NCBI GenBank assembly: GCA_018333535.1
Contig: JAGXTA010000057.1
Coordinates: 1-64,000, forward strand
From: Deltaproteobacteria bacterium
GTDB taxonomy: Bacteria > Desulfobacterota > BSN033 > UBA1163
Length of the DNA: 64,000 nt
Direction: 5' to 3'
A program made the translations under genes and the position numbers. Below, piece by piece: positions 6,399-15,122 of this stretch. The notes beneath the pieces were generated by a model. It ran no database searches, was not told where the DNA came from, and saw only the letters and a list, made by a program, of their open reading frames with translations. The first letter of the stretch is position 1. Each line of letters opens with the position of its first letter.

Positions 6399-8567
6399 TC
6401 ATTTAACTGTGTCTATATTTTCAAGCCTGATCACTTCGATTTTCTTTTTGTTCCAAACGAGATGACCTCCGACCCACCCTTTCCCCTCCCGAAAGATTGC
6501 TTTTGCTTCAACCAGTGGATAGTAAGATGGGTTTTGGCCGGAGGACCTTCCGGAAACGATGAAGTCGCATCCCTTAAGCTCACAGCAATAGTCCATCTTC
6601 AGGCCCTTTCGGTTGAAGAACGGGGCCATCAAATCGGAAAGAATCCTCTTTCCTGTGGGAAGAAAATGTCTGAGGGAAAGCCTATCATAAAAGAAGAGAT
6701 TTTCGGCAGATTCATAAGGCACACGGGATGCGGATGCATAGAGGATGAAAAGGGCCGAATCGCAACCTCCCTCAAAATCGAAAAGGGTGAACACGCTGTT
6801 CTTATAATCAAAATGGAGCAGGGCCTTTCTGGTCAGGGAGATGAGTTTAAGATTCCCGTAGAGATCGATGGTTGATTCGATCTCCTCATTCCAATGCCTG
6901 TCTCCGGAACGGCAGGTCAATGAGATTTTCTGGCCGATGGGAAAGGCGAACCGGTCGGCGATCTCCTGATCTTTTCGAACATTACGGACCCGATCGCCCT
7001 CTTTCGGGACATAGGCGCTGTGGAGGAGGGGGGTTCCTCCTTCGAGGACCACTTCGTGAAATTCGCTATGGATGGTAGACGAACCGACACGGGAAGTGTT
7101 CTGAAGCTGGAAGTGGAGGTGCGGGATGGAAGAACGTCCTGAATTTCCACAGAAACCGATGACTTCCCCCCTCCTGACGAAATCGCCCTCCCTGAACTTT
7201 TGAGGGCCTGCGGCAAGATGGCCCACCAGGGAGAAGAGGAAAGGACCATGTTGAACCATGATAAGATTTCCCCAATTCTCTTTCGAATGGGGTTCTCCAA
7301 TAGGGTTGTCCGGAATGTGATGGACAACCTTGACGATCTGCCCATCGGCACAGGCAAGGACAGGAAGTTTGTAACAGAAATAATCGGAAACCTCATGACC
7401 TTCATTCTTATGGGATTTTCCGGAAGAATCCCTGACTTCAAAATCGAGGCCGTGCTCCCAGAAGGCCTGATGGGTAAAAGGACCTGAGGAACCCTGTGTG
7501 CAGGTCCACATTCCAAGAAATGGGAGGCTGATCGGATAATCAATGTGAGATCCAAACCTTATGATCCGGGTTTGATAATGGATGAGATTTGATTCCGGCC
7601 CCGAGGATTCAAAGTCGACAACCGATTTGGGCCGGGCGTCCAGTGTTCTTTGACGCATCCCAAAAAGAAACGTCAGGAGGGTGAGGTTAAAGGGGAGGAT
7701 GAGAACCGGAAGGCCAAAGGAGGAAAGGAGCCGACCGCTTCCCGTCCAGAGAACAGCGCATAAAAGAACAGAGGAGATGGCAAGGAGAAAAGACGATTTT
7801 TGAGGAACAAACCATATCCCTCCCATTGCAATGGAGATGAGAATGAAGTTGAAGCCAACCGAGGCATAGAGATGCTCCTGGGGAAAACTGAACATCCAGC
7901 GGAACCAAAAGAGAGCGATGGCATATCCGATAAGGGAGAGGAGCGTGGCGATCCGGCTGAAGAGGAGGAGAGCGATAAAAAGGATGATCCCCGCTGTCAC
8001 ATCGGGCATGAAAAGGATGGCCCCGAGCGATTTCAGATATCCTGTGACGATTTCAGGGAATGAAAATTGAAAAACGGAAGGTATGACCTCTTTAAGGGTG
8101 GAGGACATCCCTTGAATGTTTGGGGAAGCGGCAAGAACCGGAAAGATGATCAGAAGAAAAGGAAGCGTCAGAACAGGGAGGTTGAGGTAGTAGCCTAAAG
8201 AAGCACGAAGAGCGGCCGTTATCAGGACAGTGGCAAAGATAGCCAGAAGAAAGACGACGAAGAGGGAAAAATTGGTCTTGAAAAAGTAGAAGAGGGCCAG
8301 CCCCACAAGAAGCCCGTTATACCCATACATTCCGAGCCTGATCTCCTCGGCGCTCAGATGGAGCAGACGGGCAAAGAGATTGGTCAGCAGAACAGCGATT
8401 CCACCTCCGATGAAGAGGACCGGGTGAAAAGCGGTGGCGGCGAACATCGCTGCGCCGACCCAACGGTCCCTGGAGAAGAAGATCTGGGAATAGCTGAGGA
8501 GAAAGGAATCGAGAACTTCGAGTCCTCTCTCCTGCCTCCTCAAGCGGGTGGGTTGACTTAAATCCAA
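6399..8567 (-). CDS. urea-transporter-like / M23 peptidase fusion
   Basis: About 722 residues. The first ~300 are multi-spanning membrane helices with urea-transporter family features: HPVLFIGGG, then LGMYGYNGLLVGLAL, with a second internal repeat. Around residues 400-530 lies an M23 (lysostaphin/LytM-type) domain with GEVIGFCGNSGRSSIPHLHFQL; the H-x-H of PHLHF and an upstream GHL match zinc and active-site positions. The first metal motif reads EHGLDF rather than the usual HxGxD, so activity is uncertain. A C-terminal ~170-residue region is unassigned. I choose TTG at 8567, overlapping the decarboxylase stop by ten bases with an AGAGG ahead; reading further upstream gives non-membrane sequence inside the neighbour. 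It is predicted to sit in the inner membrane with the peptidase outside. Confidence 0.8.
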   Translation of the reverse strand: MDLSQPTRLRRQERGLEVLDSFLLSYSQIFFSRDRWVGAAMFAATAFHPVLFIGGGIAVLLTNLFARLLHLSAEEIRLGMYGYNGLLVGLALFYFFKTNFSLFVVFLLAIFATVLITAALRASLGYYLNLPVLTLPFLLIIFPVLAASPNIQGMSSTLKEVIPSVFQFSFPEIVTGYLKSLGAILFMPDVTAGIILFIALLLFSRIATLLSLIGYAIALFWFRWMFSFPQEHLYASVGFNFILISIAMGGIWFVPQKSSFLLAISSVLLCAVLWTGSGRLLSSFGLPVLILPFNLTLLTFLFGMRQRTLDARPKSVVDFESSGPESNLIHYQTRIIRFGSHIDYPISLPFLGMWTCTQGSSGPFTHQAFWEHGLDFEVRDSSGKSHKNEGHEVSDYFCYKLPVLACADGQIVKVVHHIPDNPIGEPHSKENWGNLIMVQHGPFLFSLVGHLAAGPQKFREGDFVRRGEVIGFCGNSGRSSIPHLHFQLQNTSRVGSSTIHSEFHEVVLEGGTPLLHSAYVPKEGDRVRNVRKDQEIADRFAFPIGQKISLTCRSGDRHWNEEIESTIDLYGNLKLISLTRKALLHFDYKNSVFTLFDFEGGCDSALFILYASASRVPYESAENLFFYDRLSLRHFLPTGKRILSDLMAPFFNRKGLKMDYCCELKGCDFIVSGRSSGQNPSYYPLVEAKAIFREGKGWVGGHLVWNKKKIEVIRLENIDTVK

Positions 8568-9907
8568 GGAGGAACCTCTTCGAGAGCCGTAAGGTGATCC
8601 AGCGTTTCCTGATGGCGGATGATATCGCACTGGCCATTGCGGGAGATCATCACCACATTGGGCCTCAGGGTGATGAACTGCATCCACTGCGTCACATTAT
8701 AAGCGCCGACTGTTTTGATGACGAGGCGGTCTCCGGTTTTCAGGGGAGGGTAAAGAATATTGGCCCGGATCACATCGAGGTTCATGCAGAGAGGGCCAAA
8801 GATGGCAGTGGGTTCGAAGGTCCCGCCGAATTCCTGCGCAGGGACAATCTCATGCCGGTACCAGAGCGAAGTGATGAGGTGATGGATACCCGTGTCGACC
8901 ACCACTGCCCTTCGTCCGTCTGAAAGCCGTTTATTCGCTTGGACCGTCGTGATGAGATATCCTGCCTCGTCAATCAAGGCCCTTCCTGTTTCAAGGAAAA
9001 GGAGAGGAAACTCTGACGATGAGCCGTTGAGGTTTTCCAGCCCCTCTGTAATGGCTTCCACATACTGGCTGAAGGAAGGGGTGACCTGGTTTCCCGGAAG
9101 GTACTGGGAATGGAGGGTATTGGTGGAGGCAAAGCCTCCGCCCAGGTCGATCCATTTTATGGATAATCCCATCTCATCATGGAGCTGTTTTGCAAAAAGG
9201 GCGATTTTGGCCGTCGCTTCCCGATAGGCGCTTGGATCCAGGACAAAGGTGCCGATATGACAGTGGAGACCGGAAAGGGTCAACCTTTTTCCGATCACAA
9301 GCCGCTTCACCGCTGACAGGGCCTGGCCGTTTTCAAAATTGAATCCGAAGCGGTCCCAGTTCGGAATGGAGCTGAGAGAGAAATTGACACGGATTCCCAC
9401 CTCCGGCCTAATTCCCAGTCGATCCGCCACTTTTTCCAGCAGGGAGAGCTCATCGAAATGATCGATGTGGATACGGGCCCCTCCCTTCAATGCTTTCTCA
9501 ATGACAGACTCGGTTTTGCAAGGCCCGTTTAGTATGATCCGGCTGAAGGGAATGCCAAGCCGCAATGCCTTCTCAAATTCGAACTCCGAGACGACCTCGG
9601 CCCAGGAGCCCTCTCTGTCGAAAACCTTACAGACGGCGTTCAGGTAATTGGTTTTATAGGACCAGGCCAATTGAAATTTCGGATAACGAAGGGCCAGCAA
9701 CTCCTTCAGCTCGCGGCATTTACTGACCATTGTCCTTTCGGAAAAGACGAAGAGAGGAGAACCGTATTTTTCAACCAGATCCTGAACCGGCTGTCCGTCG
9801 ATATGGGTCATCGGCGTTATGGCCTGCAGCCTTCCGAACTTATCGGACCATCCATTCTGATATTTCACCAGAATGGGTTTTTCATAGGGTGTTTTAGGTT
9901 GATCCAT
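8558..9907 (-). CDS. LysA-like PLP-dependent (fold III) decarboxylase
   Basis: 449 residues of the alanine-racemase-fold decarboxylase family (diaminopimelate, ornithine, arginine and carboxynorspermidine decarboxylases). The PLP lysine is in AWSYKTNYL (near residue 84). The family motifs GLHCHIGT, WIDLGGGF, ETGRALIDEAG and the C-terminal GPLCMNLD are all present, the last corresponding to the substrate-site Cys/Asp region across the dimer. It cannot be assigned to lysine biosynthesis: it sits in an operon between an ATP-grasp ligase and a transporter-peptidase fusion, with no lysine genes nearby. The substrate is unknown, plausibly an amino acid or an amino acid conjugated by the ligase. Confidence 0.85.
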   Translation of the reverse strand: MDQPKTPYEKPILVKYQNGWSDKFGRLQAITPMTHIDGQPVQDLVEKYGSPLFVFSERTMVSKCRELKELLALRYPKFQLAWSYKTNYLNAVCKVFDREGSWAEVVSEFEFEKALRLGIPFSRIILNGPCKTESVIEKALKGGARIHIDHFDELSLLEKVADRLGIRPEVGIRVNFSLSSIPNWDRFGFNFENGQALSAVKRLVIGKRLTLSGLHCHIGTFVLDPSAYREATAKIALFAKQLHDEMGLSIKWIDLGGGFASTNTLHSQYLPGNQVTPSFSQYVEAITEGLENLNGSSSEFPLLFLETGRALIDEAGYLITTVQANKRLSDGRRAVVVDTGIHHLITSLWYRHEIVPAQEFGGTFEPTAIFGPLCMNLDVIRANILYPPLKTGDRLVIKTVGAYNVTQWMQFITLRPNVVMISRNGQCDIIRHQETLDHLTALEEVPPWI

Positions 9908-9987
9908 GAGGGGTCTCCGGATTCTGCATTTGCCCCGCCGAATGGGTCCTGGTCACATAGACGGGCATTCTTTCTAATAGGGTGAAA

Positions 9988-11043
9988 TTATCTGTAATGT
10001 ATTTCTCCTTTTGAGATGATTTCTTCAAGCCGGTCGATCTTTACGACCTGTTCAAGGGAGATGCGAACAAACATGGTTCCCGCTTTGGACTCGGGCAGAG
10101 ATTGTGGTTTCACTCCCATGGCCAGCTGGGCGACGGCAACCGGTAGATTTTGATCAGCCCCCACGCAGAGATAGGTCCAGGCTGGAAAGCGGGGATTAAT
10201 CTCAATCAGGAAGTATCGTTCATCCTTTGTTTTCAATATCTCCATCTCAAAAGGACCTCGCCACTTCGTGACCTGACAGAACGTTTCTGCCATTGTTAGA
10301 AACTTCGGATTATTGACGACGACTCCCGCCCACCCCTTTCCCTTGTCTGTTAAGGAAGTTTTTTTCATGGACAGCCCGCCCACGATCTCGCCCTTTCCAT
10401 CTCCGACGGCCAGGACATCATATTCCTCTCCGATTAAAAATTCCTGGATGATGACAGGCAGTCCCCACTGGGCCACGGTGCGGTGAAAGGCCATGGATGC
10501 TTCATCCATGGTTTTGACAAGAGAGGCGCCGTAAAAGATCCCCTTCAACATATAGGGGAACGAGATCTCCGCTGAAACCTGAAAGAGGGATTCGATATCA
10601 GAAACGATCCTGGTCTGGGGATAATCGAAACCTGTCTTCTCGCATATCTCTGCAAGGCGGATCTTGGAACGTATGTCATATTGCTGTTGCGTTGGTAAAA
10701 ACATACGGATTCCGATTTCTCTCAATTCTGGCTCCAGGGAGATAAAACCCGACATTTCAGAGTCGAGGGTTGGGATCAGCATTGAAAGATCGGTCACAGT
10801 TTTAATATATTCGAGGCGTTGCCGGAGTGATTGAACCCCTTCAGAGGGCAGGGGGATGAGATAGGCTGAATCAATGAGGTCTGATGCATATAACCCCGGA
10901 TCCAGGTAATGGTAAGCCAGGCCGATGATCTTTCCATTAAACCCGGGGTGCGCCCGGAGGGAACGGATGACCGAAATGCCAGGGCCGGGATTATCCGTGG
11001 CATTGAGGCCTGTTACACCAATGGTCCACTCAAATCGATCCAT
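9988..11043 (-). CDS. ATP-grasp carboxylate-amine ligase
   Basis: 351 residues. A pre-ATP-grasp Rossmann-like N-terminus (WTIGVTGLNATDNPGPGIS) is followed by a CarB-type ATP-grasp fold: FPYMLKGIFYGASLV (nucleotide lysine), QEFLIGEEYDV, and the metal-binding segment GPFEMEI...YFLIEINPRFPAW with the Glu and Asn that coordinate Mg-ATP. Family members join a carboxylate to an amine through an acyl phosphate; the substrate here is unknown. It lies 41 bases after the PqqD-like gene and 80 bases before the decarboxylase gene. The pairing of a small peptide-binding-type protein with a ligase suggests peptide modification, but that is inference. Confidence 0.85.
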   Translation of the reverse strand: MDRFEWTIGVTGLNATDNPGPGISVIRSLRAHPGFNGKIIGLAYHYLDPGLYASDLIDSAYLIPLPSEGVQSLRQRLEYIKTVTDLSMLIPTLDSEMSGFISLEPELREIGIRMFLPTQQQYDIRSKIRLAEICEKTGFDYPQTRIVSDIESLFQVSAEISFPYMLKGIFYGASLVKTMDEASMAFHRTVAQWGLPVIIQEFLIGEEYDVLAVGDGKGEIVGGLSMKKTSLTDKGKGWAGVVVNNPKFLTMAETFCQVTKWRGPFEMEILKTKDERYFLIEINPRFPAWTYLCVGADQNLPVAVAQLAMGVKPQSLPESKAGTMFVRISLEQVVKIDRLEEIISKGEIHYR

Positions 11044-11084
11044 TACTTATCCAAATGTGAAATTGGGAATGGTTTTATCGTTCT

Positions 11085-11354
11085 TTAAAATTTAAAATTT
11101 TTGGGCAGTAACTGGGCTTCCTTCAACAGATTAATAAACTCGTAAATATCACTTCTCAGGTCTTCCTCACTCGTTTTGAAATGGTTCCTGATTTCAGACT
11201 GAATGGCGTCAATTCCATTTCCCTCTTTGAGAAGTTGGAGGATGAACCTTCCGGTCTCATTGGTATTGAATGTTGCCCCGGAATAGGGATCAAAGATAAA
11301 ACCCGAATCACTGATGGCGATATCCTTTAAACGGTTAAGCAGGGCCATGTCCAT
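11085..11354 (-). CDS. PqqD-like (RRE-type) small protein
   Basis: 89 residues resembling the PqqD family: a short beta-hairpin with FDPYSGATFNTNETGRFILQLL, then helices with EEDLRSDIYEFINLLKEAQLL. PqqD-type domains bind leader peptides and present them to modifying enzymes (RiPP recognition elements), though some stand-alone members have other roles. I start at ATG 11354, preceded by GGTGA at proper spacing. It is the first gene of the six-gene operon running to 4772. No candidate precursor peptide was found directly next to it; one could be elsewhere, or the substrate may be a free amino acid. Confidence 0.7.
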   Translation of the reverse strand: MDMALLNRLKDIAISDSGFIFDPYSGATFNTNETGRFILQLLKEGNGIDAIQSEIRNHFKTSEEDLRSDIYEFINLLKEAQLLPKNFKF

Positions 11355-11545
11355 TTTAATCACCAATTCGAATAAGAGAGATGGAGAAATATAAAGTATA
11401 GAGCAATTTTGATACCAAATTTGTTGGAAGTTACAACCCCCCGTATTTAAAGGATAATTGCAGAACTCAACAGAATAGAACGGTTAAAATGAGAGATTTT
11501 TTGCCATTTTTTTAATTCGATGGCTAAAAATTGCATAACTCAGGA

Positions 11546-11645
11546 GGCCCTCAGGAAAGGTGAAACCCACCGGGTCACGATTAAAAAAACCACTTGAAAA
11601 TAAAGATGGCGTCTCCTATGATAAACAAAAATATTGAAGGAGGCG
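11546..11645 (+). promoter_or_regulatory. possible structured leader of the 11650 lipoprotein gene
   Basis: The divergent 295-base gap contains a compact fold: GGCCC (11546-11550) can pair with GGGTC (11572-11576) and encloses GGTG/CACC (11559-11562, 11568-11571). Further down, CGTCTCC (11610-11616) is complementary (one G-U) to GGAGGCG (11639-11645), the ribosome-binding site of the next gene. This could mask translation initiation. I match it to no known riboswitch class. Confidence 0.35.
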
Positions 11646-11649
11646 TGAG

Positions 11650-12117
11650 ATGTTGAAAAAATGGAGGAGTTTAATCTGGGCAGGAATGATTCTTTTTCTT
11701 ATTGTCGGAGCCTATGGATGCGGGGACCTCTTCTCTTTTCGGACCATTCGGGAGAGAGAACCGGAGAAGAAACCGCCAATCGCCACATCCTACCGGTTTG
11801 AAGATATTCCATTGCCGGCAGGGATGACTCTCAACAGAAAAGAGTCCTTTGTCTATGAAACCAAGGCAACCCGAACCGGGCTTCTTGTCTATGAAGGAAA
11901 AGGGGAGATGGAGAAGCTGGCCAATTTCTTTAAGGAGCAGATGCCGAATCATCAATGGCGGTTGGTGAGCAATTTCGAACTTCACAATGTGATGCTCACC
12001 TTTATCAAAGAAGGGTGGAGCAGTGTCATCTACATTTTGCCCCAGGATGACGAGACGAAGAGGATCGAAATCCGGGTAGGTCCCATAGAGATTAAAATTC
12101 TTCCTCCGTCAAAATAA
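11650..12117 (+). CDS. hypothetical lipoprotein
   Basis: 155 residues with a signal peptide and the lipobox VGAYGC (Cys near residue 24), so it is a predicted envelope lipoprotein. The mature part contains IPLPAGMTLNRKESFVYET and a later KLANFFKEQMPNHQWRLVS stretch, a pattern I associate with uncharacterised Desulfobacterota lipoproteins that often sit before ispE. Function unknown. A GGAGGCG ribosome-binding site precedes the ATG and may be masked by an upstream complementary segment. ispE follows after 16 bases, so they are probably co-transcribed. Confidence 0.8.
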   Translation: MLKKWRSLIWAGMILFLIVGAYGCGDLFSFRTIREREPEKKPPIATSYRFEDIPLPAGMTLNRKESFVYETKATRTGLLVYEGKGEMEKLANFFKEQMPNHQWRLVSNFELHNVMLTFIKEGWSSVIYILPQDDETKRIEIRVGPIEIKILPPSK

Positions 12118-12133
12118 AGGTTAATGGATTGAA

Positions 12134-12988
12134 ATGACCGATACCCTCCATTGGGAATCCCCGGCAAAGGTTAATCTGAGGCTGGAGATACTTAAAAAAA
12201 GGGAGGATGGATACCATGAGATCAGGACCATCTTCCAGAAGATCAGCCTTCACGATACGCTCCATTTCTCCCTGAGGCAAAGGAGAGGGGTCCGGATTAC
12301 GACAGACCATCCAGGCCTTCCGACCGGAAAAAGGAATCTGGTCTATCAGGCAGTCAGGTCCCTATTGGAGAGATCAGACTACGGTGGAGGGGTTGATGTT
12401 GAGATTGAAAAGAGGATTCCCCTTGGGGCAGGCCTTGGAGGTGGAAGCAGTAATGCGGCCACAGCCCTTGCGGCATTAAACCGACTCCTGAAAATAAACC
12501 TGACCAAAAAAGAGTTGATGGAGGTGGGGGCGGTAATTGGAGCAGATGTCCCTTTCTTCTTATTTGAAGGGTCAGCAATTGGTTCAGGGGTCGGAGAGAG
12601 ATTGAGAAAAATTACACTACCTACCTTATGGTATATCCTCATCAATCCGAATTTTGAGGTTTCAACCCGCTGGGCTTACCGGAATTTCATATTGACAAAA
12701 ACGAAATATCATTTTAATCTTCGTAAGTTATTAAAAACGCCGGAGGGCCTTTTCAGTCTTCTTCGGAACGATCTTGAAGGTGTGGTTTCGGACAAATATC
12801 CCGACATCCGCATCATAAAAAGGATGCTTGCCTCGGCAGGCGCAATGGGAACAATGATGACCGGAAGCGGGCCGACTGTATTCGGCGTCTTCTCCGGAGA
12901 GGAAAAGGCAACAGAGGCTTACCAGGAGTTAAAGAAGAAGGTCAGGGGAAGAGGATGGAAGGTTATCCAGGCCTATGGCATCCCCTAA
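12134..12988 (+). CDS. ispE: 4-diphosphocytidyl-2-C-methyl-D-erythritol kinase
   Basis: GHMP-family kinase of the non-mevalonate (MEP) isoprenoid pathway; phosphorylates the 2-hydroxyl of CDP-methylerythritol. The 284 residues are full length. The ATP-binding motif PLGAGLGGGSSNAA and the N-terminal SPAKVNLRLEI (catalytic Lys region) are present, as is the C-terminal GSGPTVFGVF. It heads the conserved ispE - tRNA-Gln - prs - rplY - pth block. The organism therefore makes isoprenoids by the MEP route, so the HMG-CoA reductase at 58.6 kb is more likely catabolic. Confidence 0.95.
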   Translation: MTDTLHWESPAKVNLRLEILKKREDGYHEIRTIFQKISLHDTLHFSLRQRRGVRITTDHPGLPTGKRNLVYQAVRSLLERSDYGGGVDVEIEKRIPLGAGLGGGSSNAATALAALNRLLKINLTKKELMEVGAVIGADVPFFLFEGSAIGSGVGERLRKITLPTLWYILINPNFEVSTRWAYRNFILTKTKYHFNLRKLLKTPEGLFSLLRNDLEGVVSDKYPDIRIIKRMLASAGAMGTMMTGSGPTVFGVFSGEEKATEAYQELKKKVRGRGWKVIQAYGIP

Positions 12989-13072
12989 AATAAAAAATTC
13001 GAAATCCAAAAGAAATAATTAGAATAATCGTATCAATTTAACCGGTTTGAAATAAACTTTTTAAAATCCCTC

Positions 13073-13142
13073 CCAACCTCCCTTTTCCAAAGGGAGGAGA
13101 AACATTTCCCCCTTTTGACAAAGAGGGATGAAGGGGGATTAG
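13073..13142. repeat. dispersed inverted repeat, second copy
   Basis: Arms AAAATCCCTCCCAACCTCCC and a right arm ending AAGGGGGATT, of the same family as the repeat at 20-127. It lies between ispE and the tRNA. Confidence 0.65.
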
Positions 13143-13203
13143 ATCTTTTTTCAAAGAACTTAAGTGTTACCGATATTCGAATTTCGAATTTATGTTTAAA
13201 GAT

Positions 13204-13278
13204 TGGGGTGTCGTCAAGCGGTAAGACACAGGTCTTTGGAACCTGGATTCGGAGGTTCGAATCCTCCCACCCCAGCCA
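13204..13278 (+). tRNA. tRNA-Gln (anticodon UUG)
   Basis: A 75-base tRNA with acceptor stem TGGGGTG/CACCCCA, discriminator G and encoded CCA (13276-13278). The anticodon arm is CAGGT-CTTTGGA-ACCTG, giving UUG at positions 34-36. The T arm is GGAGG-TTCGAAT-CCTCC. It reads CAA glutamine codons. Its place between ispE and prs matches the conserved deltaproteobacterial order. Confidence 0.95.
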
Positions 13279-13283
13279 GAGAT

Positions 13284-13378
13284 TGAAATGGGAAATAGAA
13301 AATAGAAAATGGGAAATAAAAAGAGTGTTCCATTCATACTTCTCATTTCTCACTTCCCATTTCCCATTTCCTATTTCC
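13284..13378. repeat. inverted repeat between tRNA-Gln and prs
   Basis: A purine-rich run of GAAATGGGAAATAGAAAATA type faces a pyrimidine run CTTCCCATTTCCCATTTCC, making a long imperfect stem. It may end the tRNA transcript, though no clean T-run follows. Confidence 0.5.
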
Positions 13379-13395
13379 ATACGGGGGAGGGATGA

Positions 13396-14370
13396 ATGGT
13401 GAGGAGAAGGGTGATATTAGAGCAGGACACAAACCTTGACTGGCTGAAGATCTTCACTGGGAATTCAAACATCCACCTGGTGGAGGAGATTGCCAGGGAC
13501 CTGGGAACGGCCATGGGAAAATCTCTGGTGAAGAATTTCAGCGATGGGGAGATCAATGTCGAAATTAATGAGAGTGTCCGCGGGATGGATGTCTTTGTCG
13601 TCCAGTCGATCTGCCACCCGGTAAACAACAACCTGATGGAGCTTCTCATTCTGATCGATGCGTTAAAAAGAGCCTCTGCCGAAAGGATCACGGCGGTGTT
13701 GCCCTACTATGGATATGCGAGACAGGACCGGAAGGTCTCGCCCCGTGCCCCCATCTCCGCGAAATTGCTTGCAGACCTGATCACCACGGCAGGCGCTTCC
13801 CGGATCCTGACCGTTGATCTCCATGCCGGTCAGATCCAGGGATTTTTTAATATCCCCGTGGATCACCTCTTTGCCGCCCCTGTGCTTCTAGAATATTTAA
13901 AGAAATTGAAGAATGATCTGGTGATTGTCTCTCCGGATGCAGGAGGCGTGGAAAGGGCCAGGGCCTATGCCAAGCGGTTAAATACCTCTCTGGCCATCAT
14001 TGATAAACGGAGAGAGGGGCCGAATGTTTCGCAGGTGATGAATATCATCGGAGATGTTGAAGGCATGGTCGCCATTCTGGTGGATGATCTGGTGGATACG
14101 GGCGGCACACTGGCCCGCGCAGCCTATGCGCTGATGGAGAAGGGAGCGAAAACTGTCTATGCCTGTTGCACCCATCCCGTGCTTTCGGGAAAGGCGGTGG
14201 AGATCATTTCAAAATCTCCCATCGAGGAGATGATTGTGACGAACACCATTCCATTGCAGGAAGAGGCAATGGCCTGTCCGAAGGTCAAAGTTCTTTCGGT
14301 ATCGGGCCTCCTCGCAGATGCTATCCGAAGGATCTACGAAGATGAATCAGTCAGTTGTCTGTTCATTTAA
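13396..14370 (+). CDS. prs: ribose-phosphate pyrophosphokinase (PRPP synthetase)
   Basis: Makes PRPP from ribose 5-phosphate and ATP for nucleotide, histidine and tryptophan synthesis. Length 324; the N-terminus is about ten residues longer than in typical enzymes, whose homology begins at LKIFTGNSN. The flexible-loop region [17 protein letters not shown], the [11 protein letters not shown] segment and the PRPP-binding loop [11 protein letters not shown] are intact. A GGGGGAGGG ribosome-binding site lies just ahead of the start. It also supplies PRPP in cells that break down phosphonates through ribose intermediates (phn genes, 39-49 kb), though that link is only metabolic. Confidence 0.95.
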   Translation: MVRRRVILEQDTNLDWLKIFTGNSNIHLVEEIARDLGTAMGKSLVKNFSDGEINVEINESVRGMDVFVVQSICHPVNNNLMELLILIDALKRASAERITAVLPYYGYARQDRKVSPRAPISAKLLADLITTAGASRILTVDLHAGQIQGFFNIPVDHLFAAPVLLEYLKKLKNDLVIVSPDAGGVERARAYAKRLNTSLAIIDKRREGPNVSQVMNIIGDVEGMVAILVDDLVDTGGTLARAAYALMEKGAKTVYACCTHPVLSGKAVEIISKSPIEEMIVTNTIPLQEEAMACPKVKVLSVSGLLADAIRRIYEDESVSCLFI

Positions 14371-14474
14371 AAGACATTCAATACAAATACTGTGTCGGTG
14401 AATCGTATGGATGAATTGCGGCAGATATTCGCTATTGCGAATCACCTTCACGGAACATGAAAGGGAGCGAAGTT

Positions 14475-15116
14475 ATGGAACGACCTGTTTTAAAAGCGGA
14501 ATTAAGAGAAGGAACGGGAAAAGGAATGGCGAGAAAACTAAGGGCTAAAGGGTTTATCCCTGCCATCTTCTATGGAGCGCATGCCCAGACGATTCCTCTT
14601 GTCGTCGATCCCAAGGAATTATCACTTACCCTTAAGACCGAGGCAGGAGGCAATGTGCTCATCGACCTCGACATAAAAAAGGGCGACCAATTCGAACGAA
14701 AGGTCGTGATGGTCAAGGAGCTCCAGTACGACCATTTTCAGAGAATAGCCCTGCACACCGACTTTTATGAGGTGGCCATGGATGTGATGGTCAACGTGGA
14801 AATTCCCATCCATCTGACCGGAAAACCGGAGGGGACAAAAATGGGAGGCATCCTCGATCAGGTTCGGAGAACCATCGAGATTCAATGCCTTCCAGGAGAT
14901 ATCCCAAAGGGCATCGATCTTGATGTCAGCTCTTTAAAAATCGGCGATTCCGTCCATGTCAAAGACATTCGGCTGGAGAAGGCGAAGATCTTAACGGAGG
15001 CCAACTTCACCATTGCCACGGTGGTTCCGCCCGTAGCGGAAGAGAAGAAGGTGGAGGAGGTGGCCGCAGAAGCGGTTGAGGGAGCGGAGGTAAAAGAGAA
15101 AGAGGAGAAAGAGTAA
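14475..15116 (+). CDS. rplY: 50S ribosomal protein L25 (Ctc type)
   Basis: 213 residues: an N-terminal L25 5S-rRNA-binding domain (AELREGTGKGMARKLRAKG...IPAIFYG) plus the C-terminal CTC beta domain, ending in an acidic tail rich in E and A. I start at ATG 14475, six codons inside the longest reading, because AAGGGAG sits at the right distance before it. It is followed seven bases later by pth, a common pairing. Ordinary housekeeping gene. Confidence 0.93.
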   Translation: MERPVLKAELREGTGKGMARKLRAKGFIPAIFYGAHAQTIPLVVDPKELSLTLKTEAGGNVLIDLDIKKGDQFERKVVMVKELQYDHFQRIALHTDFYEVAMDVMVNVEIPIHLTGKPEGTKMGGILDQVRRTIEIQCLPGDIPKGIDLDVSSLKIGDSVHVKDIRLEKAKILTEANFTIATVVPPVAEEKKVEEVAAEAVEGAEVKEKEEKE

Positions 15117-15122
15117 TCCATT

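Noticed and set aside
8568-8687. N-terminal extension of the urea-transporter/M23 gene to 8687
   Set aside because: It runs inside the decarboxylase gene in another frame, has no membrane character, and TTG 8567 has a ribosome-binding site.
8558-9907. Naming the decarboxylase lysA
   Set aside because: The family includes several substrates, and the operon contains no lysine genes; only the fold can be supported.
11541-11580. A known riboswitch in the 11.5 kb gap
   Set aside because: I compared it by eye with the GEMM, SAM, cobalamin, fluoride, guanidine and preQ1 patterns I remember and none fitted; kept only as a possible structured leader.
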